Shown: positions 32,924 to 43,200 of the stretch, piece by piece
Layout: each line of letters starts with the position of its first letter
Numbering within the stretch: position 1 is the stretch's first letter
The notes under the pieces: generated by a model
Databases searched by the model: none
Seen by the model: only the letters and a program-made list of their open reading frames with translations
What the model was told of the DNA's origin: nothing
Assembly (NCBI GenBank): GCA_964405435.1
Contig: CAYOOD010000026.1
Span: forward strand, 1 to 64,000
From: DVEG01 sp964405435
GTDB lineage: Bacteria > Cyanobacteriota > Cyanobacteriia > Cyanobacteriales > Oscillatoriaceae
Direction: 5' to 3'
Length of the DNA: 64,000 nucleotides
Made by a program: the position numbers and the translations under genes

Positions 32924-35332
32924 TTATACAAAGTATGCAACAGTCACGCCGGAGCCTCCGTCTTCGGGCGCGGCGAGTTCGTAGCGGCTGACTTGCGGGT
33001 GCTGTTCCAAAAATTCGTGGACGCCTTGACGCAGCTTGCCGGTTCCCTTGCCGTGTACGATCCACAATGCGCCGCTAGTGGGAATGGCGGAGGCGATCGC
33101 TCCGTCTATTTCTCGCTCCGCATCGGCAACCCGCGATCCGCGAATGTCGAGGGTATTTTTAGAGGTGCGAATCGTCGGCGGCGGGGGCGGTGCCGGTGTC
33201 GGTGCCGGTGCCGGTTTGGCTTTCGCCACGGGTTCGGCTTTTTGCCCGTCGAGGGATTCGATATCTTCCAGGGAAACGGTCATTTTCATCAGCCCGAAAC
33301 GCACGCTGAGTTCGCCGTCTTCGTCGGGAGCGCTGAGTACCTCGGCAGTTTGCCCGAAACGGGGGATGCGCACGCGATCGCCTACTTGCGGGCGGAATCC
33401 CGGTTTCGGTTTCGGCACTTCCCGCCGCGACGGCAACTGCCGCTGGGCAATTTCATTAATCGCGTCGGTGGCTTGCTTGGCATCCCGCGCCGTCGCCGAG
33501 CCCTGCTGCAACTGGCGAATCACGGCGGCGATTTCGGCTTTTGCCTGAGCGATCGCTTCCTGTACCGCCCGCTCCTGCGCCTGCTGCAGCTCCCGCTCCC
33601 GATCCCGCAGCGATTTCGCCTTCGCCGAGAGTTCGCGGTGCAGCTCCTCCGTCTGCGCCAGCAGCTTAGACGCCTCTTTTGCCTTGGTTTCTTGGCGGCG
33701 GCGCTGCGCTTCCAATCCGGCAATCACTTGGTTCATTTCCTCGCTGGCACCGGGAGCAACGCGGTTTTGCGCCTCTTCGACGATTTCCGGCTTCAACCCC
33801 AACCGCCGCGCGATCGCCAGGGCATTGGAACGCCCCGGAATTCCCCACAACAGCCGATAAGTGGGCGATAAACTCACGTCGTCGAATTCAACGGAGGCAT
33901 TTTCAAAGCGCGAGTCTTGATATTTCAGGGCTTTGAGTTCGCCGAAGTGCGTCGTCGCCACTGTCAAGCCGGCATTTTCGGCGAGGTGCTCTAATAGAGC
34001 GATCGCCAGGGCGCTGCCTTCAGACGGATCGGTTCCCGCGCCGACTTCATCCAGCAGCACCAGGGAATCCTCCGTCATCTCCTCGAGAATCCGCGTAATC
34101 CGGCGGATGTGTCCCGAGAAGGTGGAGAGGCTTTGCTGCAAGGATTGCTCGTCGCCGATATCCGCGAGCACGCGATCGAACCAAGGCAATTCTACGGGTT
34201 CGCGGGCGGGCACGAACAGCCCCACTTTTGCCATCAAGGCAGCCAATCCCAAGGTTTTCAGGGTGACGGTTTTGCCGCCGGTGTTGGGGCCGGTAATGGC
34301 CACAACTCGGATTTGCGGCGGGATTGCCAAGTCGGTGGGAACGACTGGGGAAGCTTGTTCGTGCTGCTGCTGCCACACGAGCAGGGGATGTCGCAGTTGC
34401 CGCAGGGTGATTTGAGCCGGCTCCTCTGCGCCCGATGCCTCACGCCCCCGCTCGATGAATCGGGGCGGGTTGGCTTGCAACCAGTAGCTGTAACGGGCGC
34501 GGGCGGCGGCGAGATCGAGGGTGGTGGCGATCGCGACTAATTGCTCTATATCGGCTTTGACTGCGCCGACTTGCTGGGAGAGGGCGCGGCGAATGGCTTC
34601 TTCTTCGGCTTGTTCGGCGCGCAGCACCTGCCGCATCTGGTTGTTGAGATCGGTAATGGCGTAGGGTTCGACGTAAAGGGTTGCCCCGCTCATCGAGGTA
34701 TCGTGGACGATGCCTTTGATGGCGTCTTTTTGGGGCGCTTTCACGGGGATGACGTAGCGATCTCCTCGTTGGGCGATCACTTGTTCCTGTACGGCGTTGG
34801 ATTGGCGCTGCATGATGCCCTGCAACACCTGATAAATCCGCTCTCGCTGCTGTCGAATTCGCCCGCGCAGCTCGTTGAGTTTCAAGGAAGCGCGATCGGC
34901 GACTTCGCCCCGTTCGTCGATGCAGCGGTGTATTTCTTGCTCGAGTTCGGGATAGGTGCGCAAATCTTCAACCAAGGCAGTCAGCACCGGCAAGTCTGGA
35001 TGGTTGTCGATCGCCCGCCGCAACCGCCTCGCCCCCGCCAGGGTGGTGGCAATGTTGAGGAGTTCTTCTCCTGATAAGATGCCTTGCAAGTCTGCCCGTT
35101 CGATCGCGTCTCTGATATCGTGGATTCCCTCGAAAGTCAATCCCCCGCTCGGGCGATTTTCCAAATCGTAGACTTCTCGGGTTTGGGCGAGCAACTGTTG
35201 CGTTTCTTCTCGGCTTTCGGGAATGGACAACCGGCTGGCGGCGATCGCCCCCAGTTTGGTAGCGGCAAACGTGGCCAAATGCTGGCACAGGCGCGGCCAT
35301 TCTAATAGTTCTAGGGTTTCAGACTGAATCAA
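32924..35332 (-). CDS. mutS2: MutS2 with C-terminal Smr nuclease domain
   Basis: 802-residue MutS2, an ATPase of the MutS family that limits recombination, or rescues collided ribosomes in other bacteria. MutS core with Walker A AITGPNTGGKTVTLK near residue 345, Walker B SLVLLDEVGAGTDPSEG, and a long coiled-coil stretch (residues 515-620). The KOW-like segment (VGDRVRIPRFGQ) is followed by the Smr nuclease (LDIRGSRVADAEREIDGAI, WIVHGKGTGKLRQGV). It lacks the mismatch-binding N-terminal domain of MutS, as expected. It heads a same-strand run with DUF3038 and DUF4335. Confidence 0.95.
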   Translation of the reverse strand: MIQSETLELLEWPRLCQHLATFAATKLGAIAASRLSIPESREETQQLLAQTREVYDLENRPSGGLTFEGIHDIRDAIERADLQGILSGEELLNIATTLAGARRLRRAIDNHPDLPVLTALVEDLRTYPELEQEIHRCIDERGEVADRASLKLNELRGRIRQQRERIYQVLQGIMQRQSNAVQEQVIAQRGDRYVIPVKAPQKDAIKGIVHDTSMSGATLYVEPYAITDLNNQMRQVLRAEQAEEEAIRRALSQQVGAVKADIEQLVAIATTLDLAAARARYSYWLQANPPRFIERGREASGAEEPAQITLRQLRHPLLVWQQQHEQASPVVPTDLAIPPQIRVVAITGPNTGGKTVTLKTLGLAALMAKVGLFVPAREPVELPWFDRVLADIGDEQSLQQSLSTFSGHIRRITRILEEMTEDSLVLLDEVGAGTDPSEGSALAIALLEHLAENAGLTVATTHFGELKALKYQDSRFENASVEFDDVSLSPTYRLLWGIPGRSNALAIARRLGLKPEIVEEAQNRVAPGASEEMNQVIAGLEAQRRRQETKAKEASKLLAQTEELHRELSAKAKSLRDRERELQQAQERAVQEAIAQAKAEIAAVIRQLQQGSATARDAKQATDAINEIAQRQLPSRREVPKPKPGFRPQVGDRVRIPRFGQTAEVLSAPDEDGELSVRFGLMKMTVSLEDIESLDGQKAEPVAKAKPAPAPTPAPPPPPTIRTSKNTLDIRGSRVADAEREIDGAIASAIPTSGALWIVHGKGTGKLRQGVHEFLEQHPQVSRYELAAPEDGGSGVTVAYFV

Positions 35333-35758
35333 CGCTTGAGGGCCACTTCTGAACTAATGGGATCTATTAAGATATTTTAAGCCCAAAATCAAGTAGCGGG
35401 GTTGAAATTGCTTGTATTCTTTTGGCTTGCAGACGCCGAGCCCGCTAGTTTTCAGTAATGATACGTCTTGACTCGGTTGTCTGCGGACACTATAATGTTA
35501 AGCAACTCAGCAGAAAAGGCGCGATCGAGAGCAAAACGTCAATTAAGCCTTTTTCAAAAAAAATCATCCAACAAGGCAGGATAATTATTTTTGTGCAACT
35601 CCCTAAAGGCTTCTACAAAAGCCTCTTGGGGATGAGTGCTGAGTGCTCTTCGGCCTCGGCTGAGTGCTCTTCGGCCTCGGCTGAGTAATAAGTGCTGAGT
35701 CAGAAAATTCTCCTAACTCCACACTCCACACTCCACATTCCACACTCCACACTCCCGC
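35333..35758. other. Repeat-filled intergenic region
   Basis: No gene. It holds two exact 21-bp tandem copies (GAGTGCTCTTCGGCCTCGGCT) at 35641-35682, GTGCTGA units around them, and five CCACACT heptamers at 35723-35756 directly after the moaD stop. The open frame at 35458-35688 ends inside these repeats and is not a gene. Confidence 0.75.
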
Positions 35759-36019
35759 CTACCCGCCACTGACGGGGGGAATTAACACGACTTCATCGCC
35801 GTCGTGTAAAACGGTGTCGGGTTCGGCAAATTCCAGGTTAACGCCGAAGCGGGTGATGTCGCGCCAGCGATCGAGTTGGGGGTGCTCGGCGACGAGGCGA
35901 TCGAGTACGGCGCTCACAGGCGTGTCGGCGGGAAGTGCGAGGCTCAGTTCTGGCACGCCATACGCTTCTTGATAGGCGGCGAATAGTTTGACGGTGACGG
36001 AAACAGAAGGTTCAGACAT
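35759..36019 (-). CDS. moaD: MoaD, molybdopterin synthase small subunit
   Basis: 86-residue beta-grasp sulfur carrier from the ATG at 36019 (MSEPSVSVTVKLFAAYQEAY), ending in the thiocarboxylate-forming Gly-Gly (EVVLIPPVSGG). VKLFAAYQE and the acidic DGDEVVLIPP end are typical of MoaD. It donates sulfur for molybdopterin dithiolene formation with MoaE; no other moa gene is nearby. The frame extends 11 residues upstream, but the internal Met fits the family. The gene stands alone between repeat-rich stretches. Confidence 0.85.
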   Translation of the reverse strand: MSEPSVSVTVKLFAAYQEAYGVPELSLALPADTPVSAVLDRLVAEHPQLDRWRDITRFGVNLEFAEPDTVLHDGDEVVLIPPVSGG

Positions 36020-36985
36020 GAGGACGGACGGATAAACAGCAGTCACTTCCATGATGGCTCGCGCCTGGTATCGGAGAACGCGCTCGCCTCCGAAAGAACT
36101 TTAGCGGACGCTTTCGGCGCTTCCGAGGGGACGAGAAAGCCCGGTGTTTCGGGAGAAATATAAAGTTTCAGTAAAGACATCTTCCTTTTGGTATATTTAA
36201 CTTAAGCCTTCAGATATACTTTTGGCAGCGATCGCAACTGTCTCGGTGGCCATTCAGGTTGCCCTACTACTCCTCTGGAGGGCGTCAGCGCCTGCGAAAC
36301 CTAGAATCGCCTCCCTTCCCAGCCGCGAAAGTGAGCCTCGCTTTCTGCTCCACCGTAGGGCAAATTTTACAGTCCATCAGCGCCTTGACAAATTACATCA
36401 ATACACCCTATTGGTGATACATTTTGGCATTTTGCCAAAATTTGTAAGTTGTTGCAAAAATACATAAATTTTCACGCTGAGAAACAAGATTTAAAATTTT
36501 GCAAGTCAGGAGCGCGCTCCGCCCTCTCTCTGTGAAGACGGAATCACCGAGACAGCTTAGTATCTGTCGCATATCCGTACAAGCCACGACACGGGCAAAC
36601 CAATCGAGATTATGTGAAAATTGCATGACTTCACAGTACGCCCCCTGAAACCTCCTGGCACGATTTGCGTCAAAGTAATTGAAAATCTTAATCAAGTGCG
36701 AAAGAGGGGCAGAACGTTACCACTGCGCCAGTTTGAACGGAATCGCCACTTTCGCGATCCCGGGCACGTTCTGCGGGTGTTTTGTTTTCCCCGTGCTGGC
36801 AGCTAGTGGAAAAAGCGCATCTCCTCAGCTCGATAGCGTTGCGAATGCAACGGGAACAATTGAGATATATATAGCATCGTTGTACAGGGCATCACTATAT
36901 TATTCGGAGGAAATGTCAGGTTTTGAGTCAGTTTTTGTGAGAGGCGACGCCAATCAGAGCGGTGAAGGAGAGCCAAAGTTTATTT
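36020..36985. other. Long gene-poor region
   Basis: Nearly 1 kb with no convincing gene. Open frames at 36222-36467, 36408-36695 and 36679-36996 have no family features. The only interesting item is a 27-codon frame with a strong ribosome site at 36913-36996 that overlaps the start of the COP23 gene. ATATATATAG near 36865 could be part of a promoter. Confidence 0.55.
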
Positions 36986-36996
36986 ATGTCATTTAA
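36913..36996 (+). CDS. Possible 27-residue leader peptide
   Basis: ATG at 36913 is preceded by GGAGGA (36906-36911 region) and encodes MSGFESVFVRGDANQSGEGE then PKFIYVI. Its stop lies 11 bp inside the COP23 gene in another frame, which would allow coupled translation. The evidence is only position and ribosome site. Confidence 0.25.
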   Translation: MSGFESVFVRGDANQSGEGEPKFIYVI

Positions 36997-37648
36997 GACG
37001 CTAGCTCAAATTTTAATAGCCTCTCTGACTTTTTCAGTTTCAGGGGCACATACAGCTTTATCTCAACCCGGTTTTCCTCCGGCTGTAATTAATCAGCAAA
37101 CTGTCTCGGTAGAAACGACTTTTTTTAAATGTATTCCCTACGGAAATGATTTTTTTATTACCGTCGCTCAAAAAGGAGAAAAAGAAGCAGCTTTATTTCT
37201 GTGGGAACGAGAAAACTTTGACAGTGAAGTCTCTCCTCAAGAAGCCTGCAATAATTTGTCCCAACGCTTGACCGATGTAGTCGCGCAGAATGGCGGTAAT
37301 TTTAAAAGCTTGCTGTTGACAATGGGACGAGTCAGCGGCGAAACAGTCATGTGTCTGGTTAACAATTCGCAAAAAGGTTGTAACACGTCCAATACGCTGT
37401 TTACTTTGAACAAAAAAGATGCCAGACGGTATGCTAGAAAACCCGATGAGTTTTTGAAAAAGTTGACAAGTCTTCACCCGCAGGACTGTCAAAGCACCAT
37501 TTTTCAATTGGCAGGAAGTCCCAGCGTTGATATCGACAGGCAACCTTATTTCAGTTTGGACAACTGGGAAAATCAATTTTTTGGGTCGAAAGTGGCGAGC
37601 AAAATTAATCATTCTACTTGCGCTTTTCCCTGTGTGGAAAAATGGTAG
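36986..37648 (+). CDS. Exported COP23-domain protein
   Basis: 220 residues from the ATG at 36986. A signal peptide (MSFKTLAQILIASLTFSVSG, cleavage near ALSQ) leads to a COP23-type domain, a cyanobacterial family named after a circadian oscillating polypeptide. FKCIPYGNDFFITVAQ, FLWERENFDSEVSPQEACN and LSQRLTDVVAQNGGNFKSLL are the expected blocks, with paired Cys. The final 60 residues, with extra Cys, are less conserved. The function is unknown. The start at 36962 would extend ahead of the signal peptide without benefit. Confidence 0.78.
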   Translation: MSFKTLAQILIASLTFSVSGAHTALSQPGFPPAVINQQTVSVETTFFKCIPYGNDFFITVAQKGEKEAALFLWERENFDSEVSPQEACNNLSQRLTDVVAQNGGNFKSLLLTMGRVSGETVMCLVNNSQKGCNTSNTLFTLNKKDARRYARKPDEFLKKLTSLHPQDCQSTIFQLAGSPSVDIDRQPYFSLDNWENQFFGSKVASKINHSTCAFPCVEKW

Positions 37649-37765
37649 ATAGAGCGAGTTTATGATTATAAATAGAGCGATCGGGGAAATGAGTAAATGA
37701 CGGCAGATGCGGGGCGATCGCAGCGCAACAGGAAGCGCGCGATCGCCCCGAAGTAGAAGCGCGTA

Positions 37766-38266
37766 CTACAGCCCGCGATCGTCCAACCAGGCGATCGCCT
37801 GAGAAACTGTCGAGAAATCCAGCAGCATTTCGCCAAATTCCTCTAATTGCGGGATGGATAATTGCTCCAGGCGTTCGGCGAACGAGCGATCGACCGCATC
37901 GAAGCGACGGGCGAGCAAGCGCAGGATCAGAGATAACTCTCCTTCCTTCCGTCCTCGTTGCGCTCCTCGTTGCTCACCTTTTTGGATGATGTCCTGGTAG
38001 ATTACAGATTCCTCCATAATTTCCTCTCTGAATAATTGGCTAATCAACTCTTTCTCAAATCGGAGACCGGCGAGAATTTCGGCAGACGCTAAGATATTCC
38101 GGCGCTGTTCGGTTTCTTCGATCGTAGCGACTCGGGCGGCTACTTGCTCCAAGAGGGCGTCGGGCGACTCGCTCCTCGCGAGGGTTGCCAACGGCAAAAG
38201 CCCCGGATTCGCGAGTAAGGGCGCGGGGTCTTGCTCCCACATGCGAATCACGCGATAGCGGTGTAA
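37766..38266 (-). pseudogene. C-terminal part of Rpn/DUF4351 gene interrupted by TnpB element
   Basis: Encodes LHRYRVIRMWEQDPAPLLA and onwards to EEFGEMLLDFSTVSQAIAWL and the stop: the C-terminal two-thirds (167 codons with stop) of an Rpn-family (PD-(D/E)xK, recombination-promoting nuclease/transposase-like) protein with a DUF4351 end. The N-terminal part is at 39747-40094. When the 1480 bp between are removed, AGT joins TTA in frame and restores a 282-residue protein of normal size. Confidence 0.85.
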
Positions 38267-39746
38267 CGACCAAATAACTAAATATCCGGACATTGCCGGA
38301 AACCTATAAAGGCAGGCGGCGTTAATCTATATAATAGATGGCGCGGCGCGAGTTGTTCTAGGCCCTGTTTAGCTCACATAACTAAAACGCGCGCGAGTTG
38401 ATGTCGGCGCAGTGTCAGAAAAAATTCTGATAGAATTTGATTGGCAGGCAGCCCAAAAACTAAAAATGAAAGTCGTAGAAAGGCATTACATAGACAGACA
38501 GCACCGAGATTTTCCCACCTTGGATGATTTGTCCTTCAAGTCCAAGAACTTGTATAATTTGTGCAATTACTACATGAGGCAAAACTTTTTCGAGAAAGGT
38601 CGGCATTTGAATGACCGCCTGACTATCAAAGAGCTTTATGCTGTCCTGAAACCAACTGAAGCTTATCGGGCATTACCAGCGAAGGTCAGCAATCAAGTTC
38701 TCAAGCAGGTTATTCACGATTGGACGGCGTGGAAAGAGGCAACAGTTGCCTACTTTGAGGACAGGAGTCAGTTTCAAAGGCCCCCTCAAATCCCTAAATA
38801 CAAGCATAAAACTTGTGGCCGCAACCTTTTGGTGTACGACAATCAATCTATCGGTCAGGGAGGGAAAAAGAAGAATAACGGATTGTTGCACTTGTCCCAA
38901 ACTGATGTAGTTGTTCAGACCGGCGCTTTGGATGTCGTAGAGGTGCGCGTTGTACCGCGAACGGCATCTTACGTTATCGAGGTGGTTTATGAAAAGCCTG
39001 TAAGTCTAGCCGAGCTTAATCCAAAGCTGATAGCAGGGATAGATTTAGGGATTGACAACCTGGCTGCCTTGGTATCAAATCAACCCGGTTTTGTACCGAG
39101 TTTAGTAGACGGCAAGTACCTGAAGTCTATAAATCAGGGCTATAACAAAAAGGTGGCCCAACTCAAATCGAAGTTACAGTGCCCTTGTCAAACAAGCAAG
39201 CGGATACAACAGATTACTTTTAAGCGGAATAAACGAGTTGAAGATTACCTGCATAAAGCCAGTCGCTTCATTATAGACCGCTTGGTAGAGGCGAGGATAA
39301 GCCAGCTAGTAATCGGAAAAAATCCTAATTGGAAGCAGGAAGTCGAGTTGGGGAAAAAGACCAACCAGACTTTTGTTTCTATTCCTCATGCTAAACTAAT
39401 CGAAATGATTAGTTACAAGGCCGAACTCGTTGGGATTAAAGTGGTCGTGACGGATGAGTCCTACACCAGTAAAACATCCTTTCTTGACTTAGAGCCTGTC
39501 GAAAAGCGCCAGTCTTATCAGGGCAAAAGAGTGAAGAGAGGCTTGTTTAGGGCCAGCAACGGCGTGCTGATTAATGCCGACGTAAACGGAGCTTTTAATA
39601 TAATCCGAAAAGTAAGCGGAAACGAGCCTTTTAGTGAGGTAAGCGACCGTCTAGAGGTGTTTGCAGTTTCTCCTGTACGGGTTTCTCCCGTGCGAAAAAC
39701 AACCCAGAAAGTCAAGTAATGTCCGGCATTATCCGGCTTTTTGGGA
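38267..39746 (+). mobile_element. TnpB-only IS200/IS605-type (IS1341-like) element
   Basis: 1480-bp insertion defined by the clean break in the Rpn gene. It carries only tnpB. Imperfect TCCGG hairpins lie near both ends (38285-38300 and 39722-39737). No target duplication is present, as expected of this family. The left flank GTGTAA (38261-38266) would be the target-adjacent motif. Confidence 0.85.
38466..39719 (+). CDS. tnpB: TnpB-like RNA-guided nuclease (IS605/IS1341 type)
   Basis: 417 residues from ATG 38466 (MKVVERHYIDRQHRDF, the usual start of this subgroup); GTG at 38412 is a longer option. TnpB proteins use a right-end RNA to cut DNA. RuvC-I is LIAGIDLGIDNLAALVSN (Asp) and RuvC-III is INADVNGAFNIIRK (Asp). 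The RuvC-II position reads QLVIGKNPNWKQEVELGK, without Glu at the usual place. The zinc-finger site has SYTSKTSFLD instead of two CxxC. Both features occur in a known cyanobacterial TnpB subgroup, so activity is uncertain. No TnpA is present. Confidence 0.9.
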   Translation: MKVVERHYIDRQHRDFPTLDDLSFKSKNLYNLCNYYMRQNFFEKGRHLNDRLTIKELYAVLKPTEAYRALPAKVSNQVLKQVIHDWTAWKEATVAYFEDRSQFQRPPQIPKYKHKTCGRNLLVYDNQSIGQGGKKKNNGLLHLSQTDVVVQTGALDVVEVRVVPRTASYVIEVVYEKPVSLAELNPKLIAGIDLGIDNLAALVSNQPGFVPSLVDGKYLKSINQGYNKKVAQLKSKLQCPCQTSKRIQQITFKRNKRVEDYLHKASRFIIDRLVEARISQLVIGKNPNWKQEVELGKKTNQTFVSIPHAKLIEMISYKAELVGIKVVVTDESYTSKTSFLDLEPVEKRQSYQGKRVKRGLFRASNGVLINADVNGAFNIIRKVSGNEPFSEVSDRLEVFAVSPVRVSPVRKTTQKVK

Positions 39747-40094
39747 ACTGTTGCGCCCCTCGTAGCGATCGCTAAACACACCGGGCGAGCTTGTCTGCTT
39801 GAGAAAAATCACTACTTGCTCGATTTCTCGACCCCAGTATTGGGCTTGCAGTCGCGCCCAGTAGTTTACCATCCGAAACGGGATAGGCGGTTCTGATGCG
39901 GGTTTGGTTTGAAATTCTAGGTGCAGAATTTCACTGTCGATTTCCAGCAGGATGAGGGCATCCGCTCGAATCGGTTCGTTGCTAAGCTCCGTCTTGAGTA
40001 CCTGGATGCTGGCAGTCTCTTTGGCGAGGAGCCAGCGAGCAAAATCGGCTGGGTACTCTTCAGCTAGATATTTGCAGGTGTTGTCGTAGGCCAA
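39747..40094 (-). pseudogene. N-terminal part of the interrupted Rpn/DUF4351 gene
   Basis: 116 codons from the ATG at 40094 (MAYDNTCKYLAEEYPADFAR) through LILLEIDSEILHLEFQTKPA, the (D)-ExQ-type nuclease strand of Rpn-family proteins, to RYEGRNS. Beyond 39747 the frame runs into the TnpB element and stops at 39729. Together with 37766-38266 it made one protein. Confidence 0.85.
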
Positions 40095-40259
40095 AGGTAA
40101 ATTTCTGTTGGAGATGGCTTAATATAGTTTATAGCAAAGTTCGCAGATTTGGCGACTATTTTAGTATTTTTTATAAAAAAATATGTACTTTAATGGATGA
40201 ACTTTACAAATTTTTCTCTCTATGAGATAATAGGGAATAGGCTGAATTGGGAAGTATCT

Positions 40260-43200
40260 ATGAACGAGTGCGATCGGCAACGAGTAGAGATATTTTTGGC
40301 CAAATGGCAAGGCACTAGCGGTCACGAACGAGCCAATAAAGACGCATTTTTTCTGGATTTGTGCGAGGCATTGGGCGTAGAGCGTCCGCCCGCAAAAGGC
40401 AGCATCCCTGGCGATCCCTATTGCTTCGAGAAGGATGTCAAGTTTTTCTATCCTGATGGCCAAATAATAACTAAATTTGCTGATTTTTACAAAGCTGGCC
40501 ATTTTCTCATCGAAGCCAAGCAGGGAGGTGAAACCACGGGAAAAGGCACTGCCAAGCGGGGAACGGCAACCTATCGAAAAGAAATGGAAAAGGCATTCCG
40601 TCAGGCTTTTTCGTATGCCGAGCGCCTCAAGCCAAACCCGCCGTTTCTGCTCACCTGCGATATTGGCTCTCACTTTGAGCTGTGGTTAGGCTTCAGTGGC
40701 GATTATGGCGGCTATGGGGCGCGTGAAAATATTTCGTTAAAAGATTTATCAAAACCAGATAAATTTGACCTATTTGTAGATATTTTCACCAATCCTCAAA
40801 AGCGCAACCCAGAGAAAATAAGGGCGCGAGTGACGCGAGAGGTAGCAGGTGATTTAGCGAAATTGGCAAAATCCCTAGAAGGGCAAAAGCACGCTCCTCA
40901 AAAAGTCGCTAACTTTCTGATGCGCTGTATCTTTACGATGTTTGCGGAAGATGTGGGATTGCTTGATGGAGATATTTTCATAAAAGCATTGAAAGAGCGC
41001 TGGATTCCTCACCCTGCCACGTTCAAAACTGAGGTAGAATCTCTGTGGCAGACGATGAATTCAGGGGGGAAGTTTGGGTTTGAAGATATCCCGGAATTTA
41101 ATGGTAGTTTCTTTGTCGATGCTGCGGCGTTTCAACTCACTGCCGAACAGTTACAGGTTTTATTCCAAGCAGCCGATCGCGATTGGAGTCAGGTAGAGCC
41201 GGCGATTTTTGGCACGCTGCTAGAACGGGCGCTCGGTATCAAGGAACGCAGTAAATTAGGGGCACACTACACGCCCCGCTCTTATGTAGAAAGGCTGGTG
41301 CGTCCCGCCATCGTCGAACCGCTGCGCGATCGCTGGGATCTGATACAATTAGAAGTAAATCAGTCTTTGGAAAATGGGGAACAAGAACCAACCGCCAGCC
41401 AGAAAAAAAAGGCGGCACTGATTTTGCAGGAATTCCTCAAAGAGCTGCGAGAGATAAAAATTCTCGATCCGGCTTGCGGAACAGGCAATTTTTTATATGT
41501 AACGCTAGATTTGCTCAAGGGGCTGGAGTCGGAAGTGCTGCGGCGGTTGGCAGAAATTACTAACACTAGCTCCGAGCAATTGATGTTGGACATCCAACAA
41601 ACGCAAATCAGTCCGGCGCAATTTCTGGGAATTGAAATCAATCCGAGAGCAGCGGCGATCGCAGAACTCGTTATCTGGATCGGTTACCTGCAATGGCACT
41701 TCAAGCGGTTTGGCGCGATCGCACCGCCAGAGCCTATTTTACAAGCATTTAACAATATCGAATATCGCGATGCCGTGCTATCATGGGATGGCAAAGAGCC
41801 GGCGATCGATCCTGCCACAAAGCAGCCCCGCACTCGGTGGGGCGGGCGATTGGTGAAACATCCCGTAACCGGTGAAGACGTGCCAGACGCGACCGACCAA
41901 ATCCCCATCGAGCGCTACATCAATCCGCGCCCCGCTGAATGGCCTGCTGCTAACTATATCGTATCGAATCCGCCGTTTATCGGCAATGCAAGAATGCGGG
42001 AAATGTTGGGCGATGGCTATGCAGAAGCCTTGCGCGAAACCTATCAAGACGTGCCAGATACAGTCGATTATGTGATGTACTGGTGGCACAAAGCCGCTGA
42101 GTTAGTCCGACACGGCAAAGTAGAACGGTTTGGATTGATTACAACCAATAGCATTCGCCAAGTGCGGCAGCGGGGAGTTATTGAATTTCACTTGAAGCAA
42201 AAGAATCCCATCCGGCTGATTTTTGCCATTCCCGATCACCCGTGGACGGATGACGGGGCAGCAGTTAGAATTGCCATGACTGTAGCAGCGTTAGACGATC
42301 CGAAGCTGCCCTTTAGGATGGCGCAGCTCGGTACAGTCATAACTGAAGGGGAAGGGGAAACACCGGAAGATTCAGCGGATCGCGTTCAAGTGCGATCGCA
42401 GGATGCCGGACGGATCTTTAGCAATCTGCAAGCCGGTGTAGATGTCACTCAAGCCCAGCCACTCAAAGCCAATGACAGGCTTTCCAGTCGCGGCGTTATT
42501 CTATTTGGTTCGGGATTTGCGATCGCTCCACCTGACTTTGAACAAATTGAGTCAGAAGTTTTATTTTTGTATCTGAATGGGCGAGACTTTATGCAGCGAT
42601 CGCGCCAGCTCAGAGTCATTGACTTATTCGGTCTAAAACCTGAAGAAGCTCAAAAACGTTATCCAAGGGCTTATCAGTGGTTGCTGGAAAGAGTCAAGCC
42701 GGAGCGAGATGCTAACCGCGACAATAATCTGCGTGAAAATTGGTGGTTATTTGGCCGGACAAGACCCGAACTTCGAGCGGCATTACAAGGCGTCAAACGC
42801 TATATAGCAACCGTTGAAACTAGCAAACACCGAGTCTTCAGATTTCTAGATACAAGTGTAGTAGCTGACAATAAACTTGTCGCGATCGCCCTTGATGATG
42901 CTTACTTTTTAGGCATTCTGTCCAGTAAAATTCATGTCTCTTGGTCTCTAGCAGCAGGGGGATGGTTGGGGTTCGGAAATGACCCGGTTTATGTCAAAAC
43001 ACGATGCTTCGAGCCTTTCCCCTTCCCCGACGCCACGCCCGCCCAAAAACAAACGATTCGCAACTTGGGAGAAAGATTAGATGCCCATCGCAAGCGCGTA
43101 CAATCCCAGCATTCTGATGTCACTATCACTGGAATGTACAACCTGCTGGAAAAATTGCGGTCTGGCGAACCTTTTACCGACAGCGATCGCGCCTATAACG

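Noticed and set aside
35458..35688. + strand frame of 76 codons
   Set aside because: It ends in two translated 21-bp repeats (AECSSASAECSSASAE) and has no other support.
36408..36695. 95-codon minus frame in the gene-poor region
   Set aside because: No ribosome site, no domain-like pattern and no neighbour support.
40161..40673. Minus frame of 170 codons
   Set aside because: It is antisense to the well-supported N-terminus of the type IIL enzyme.
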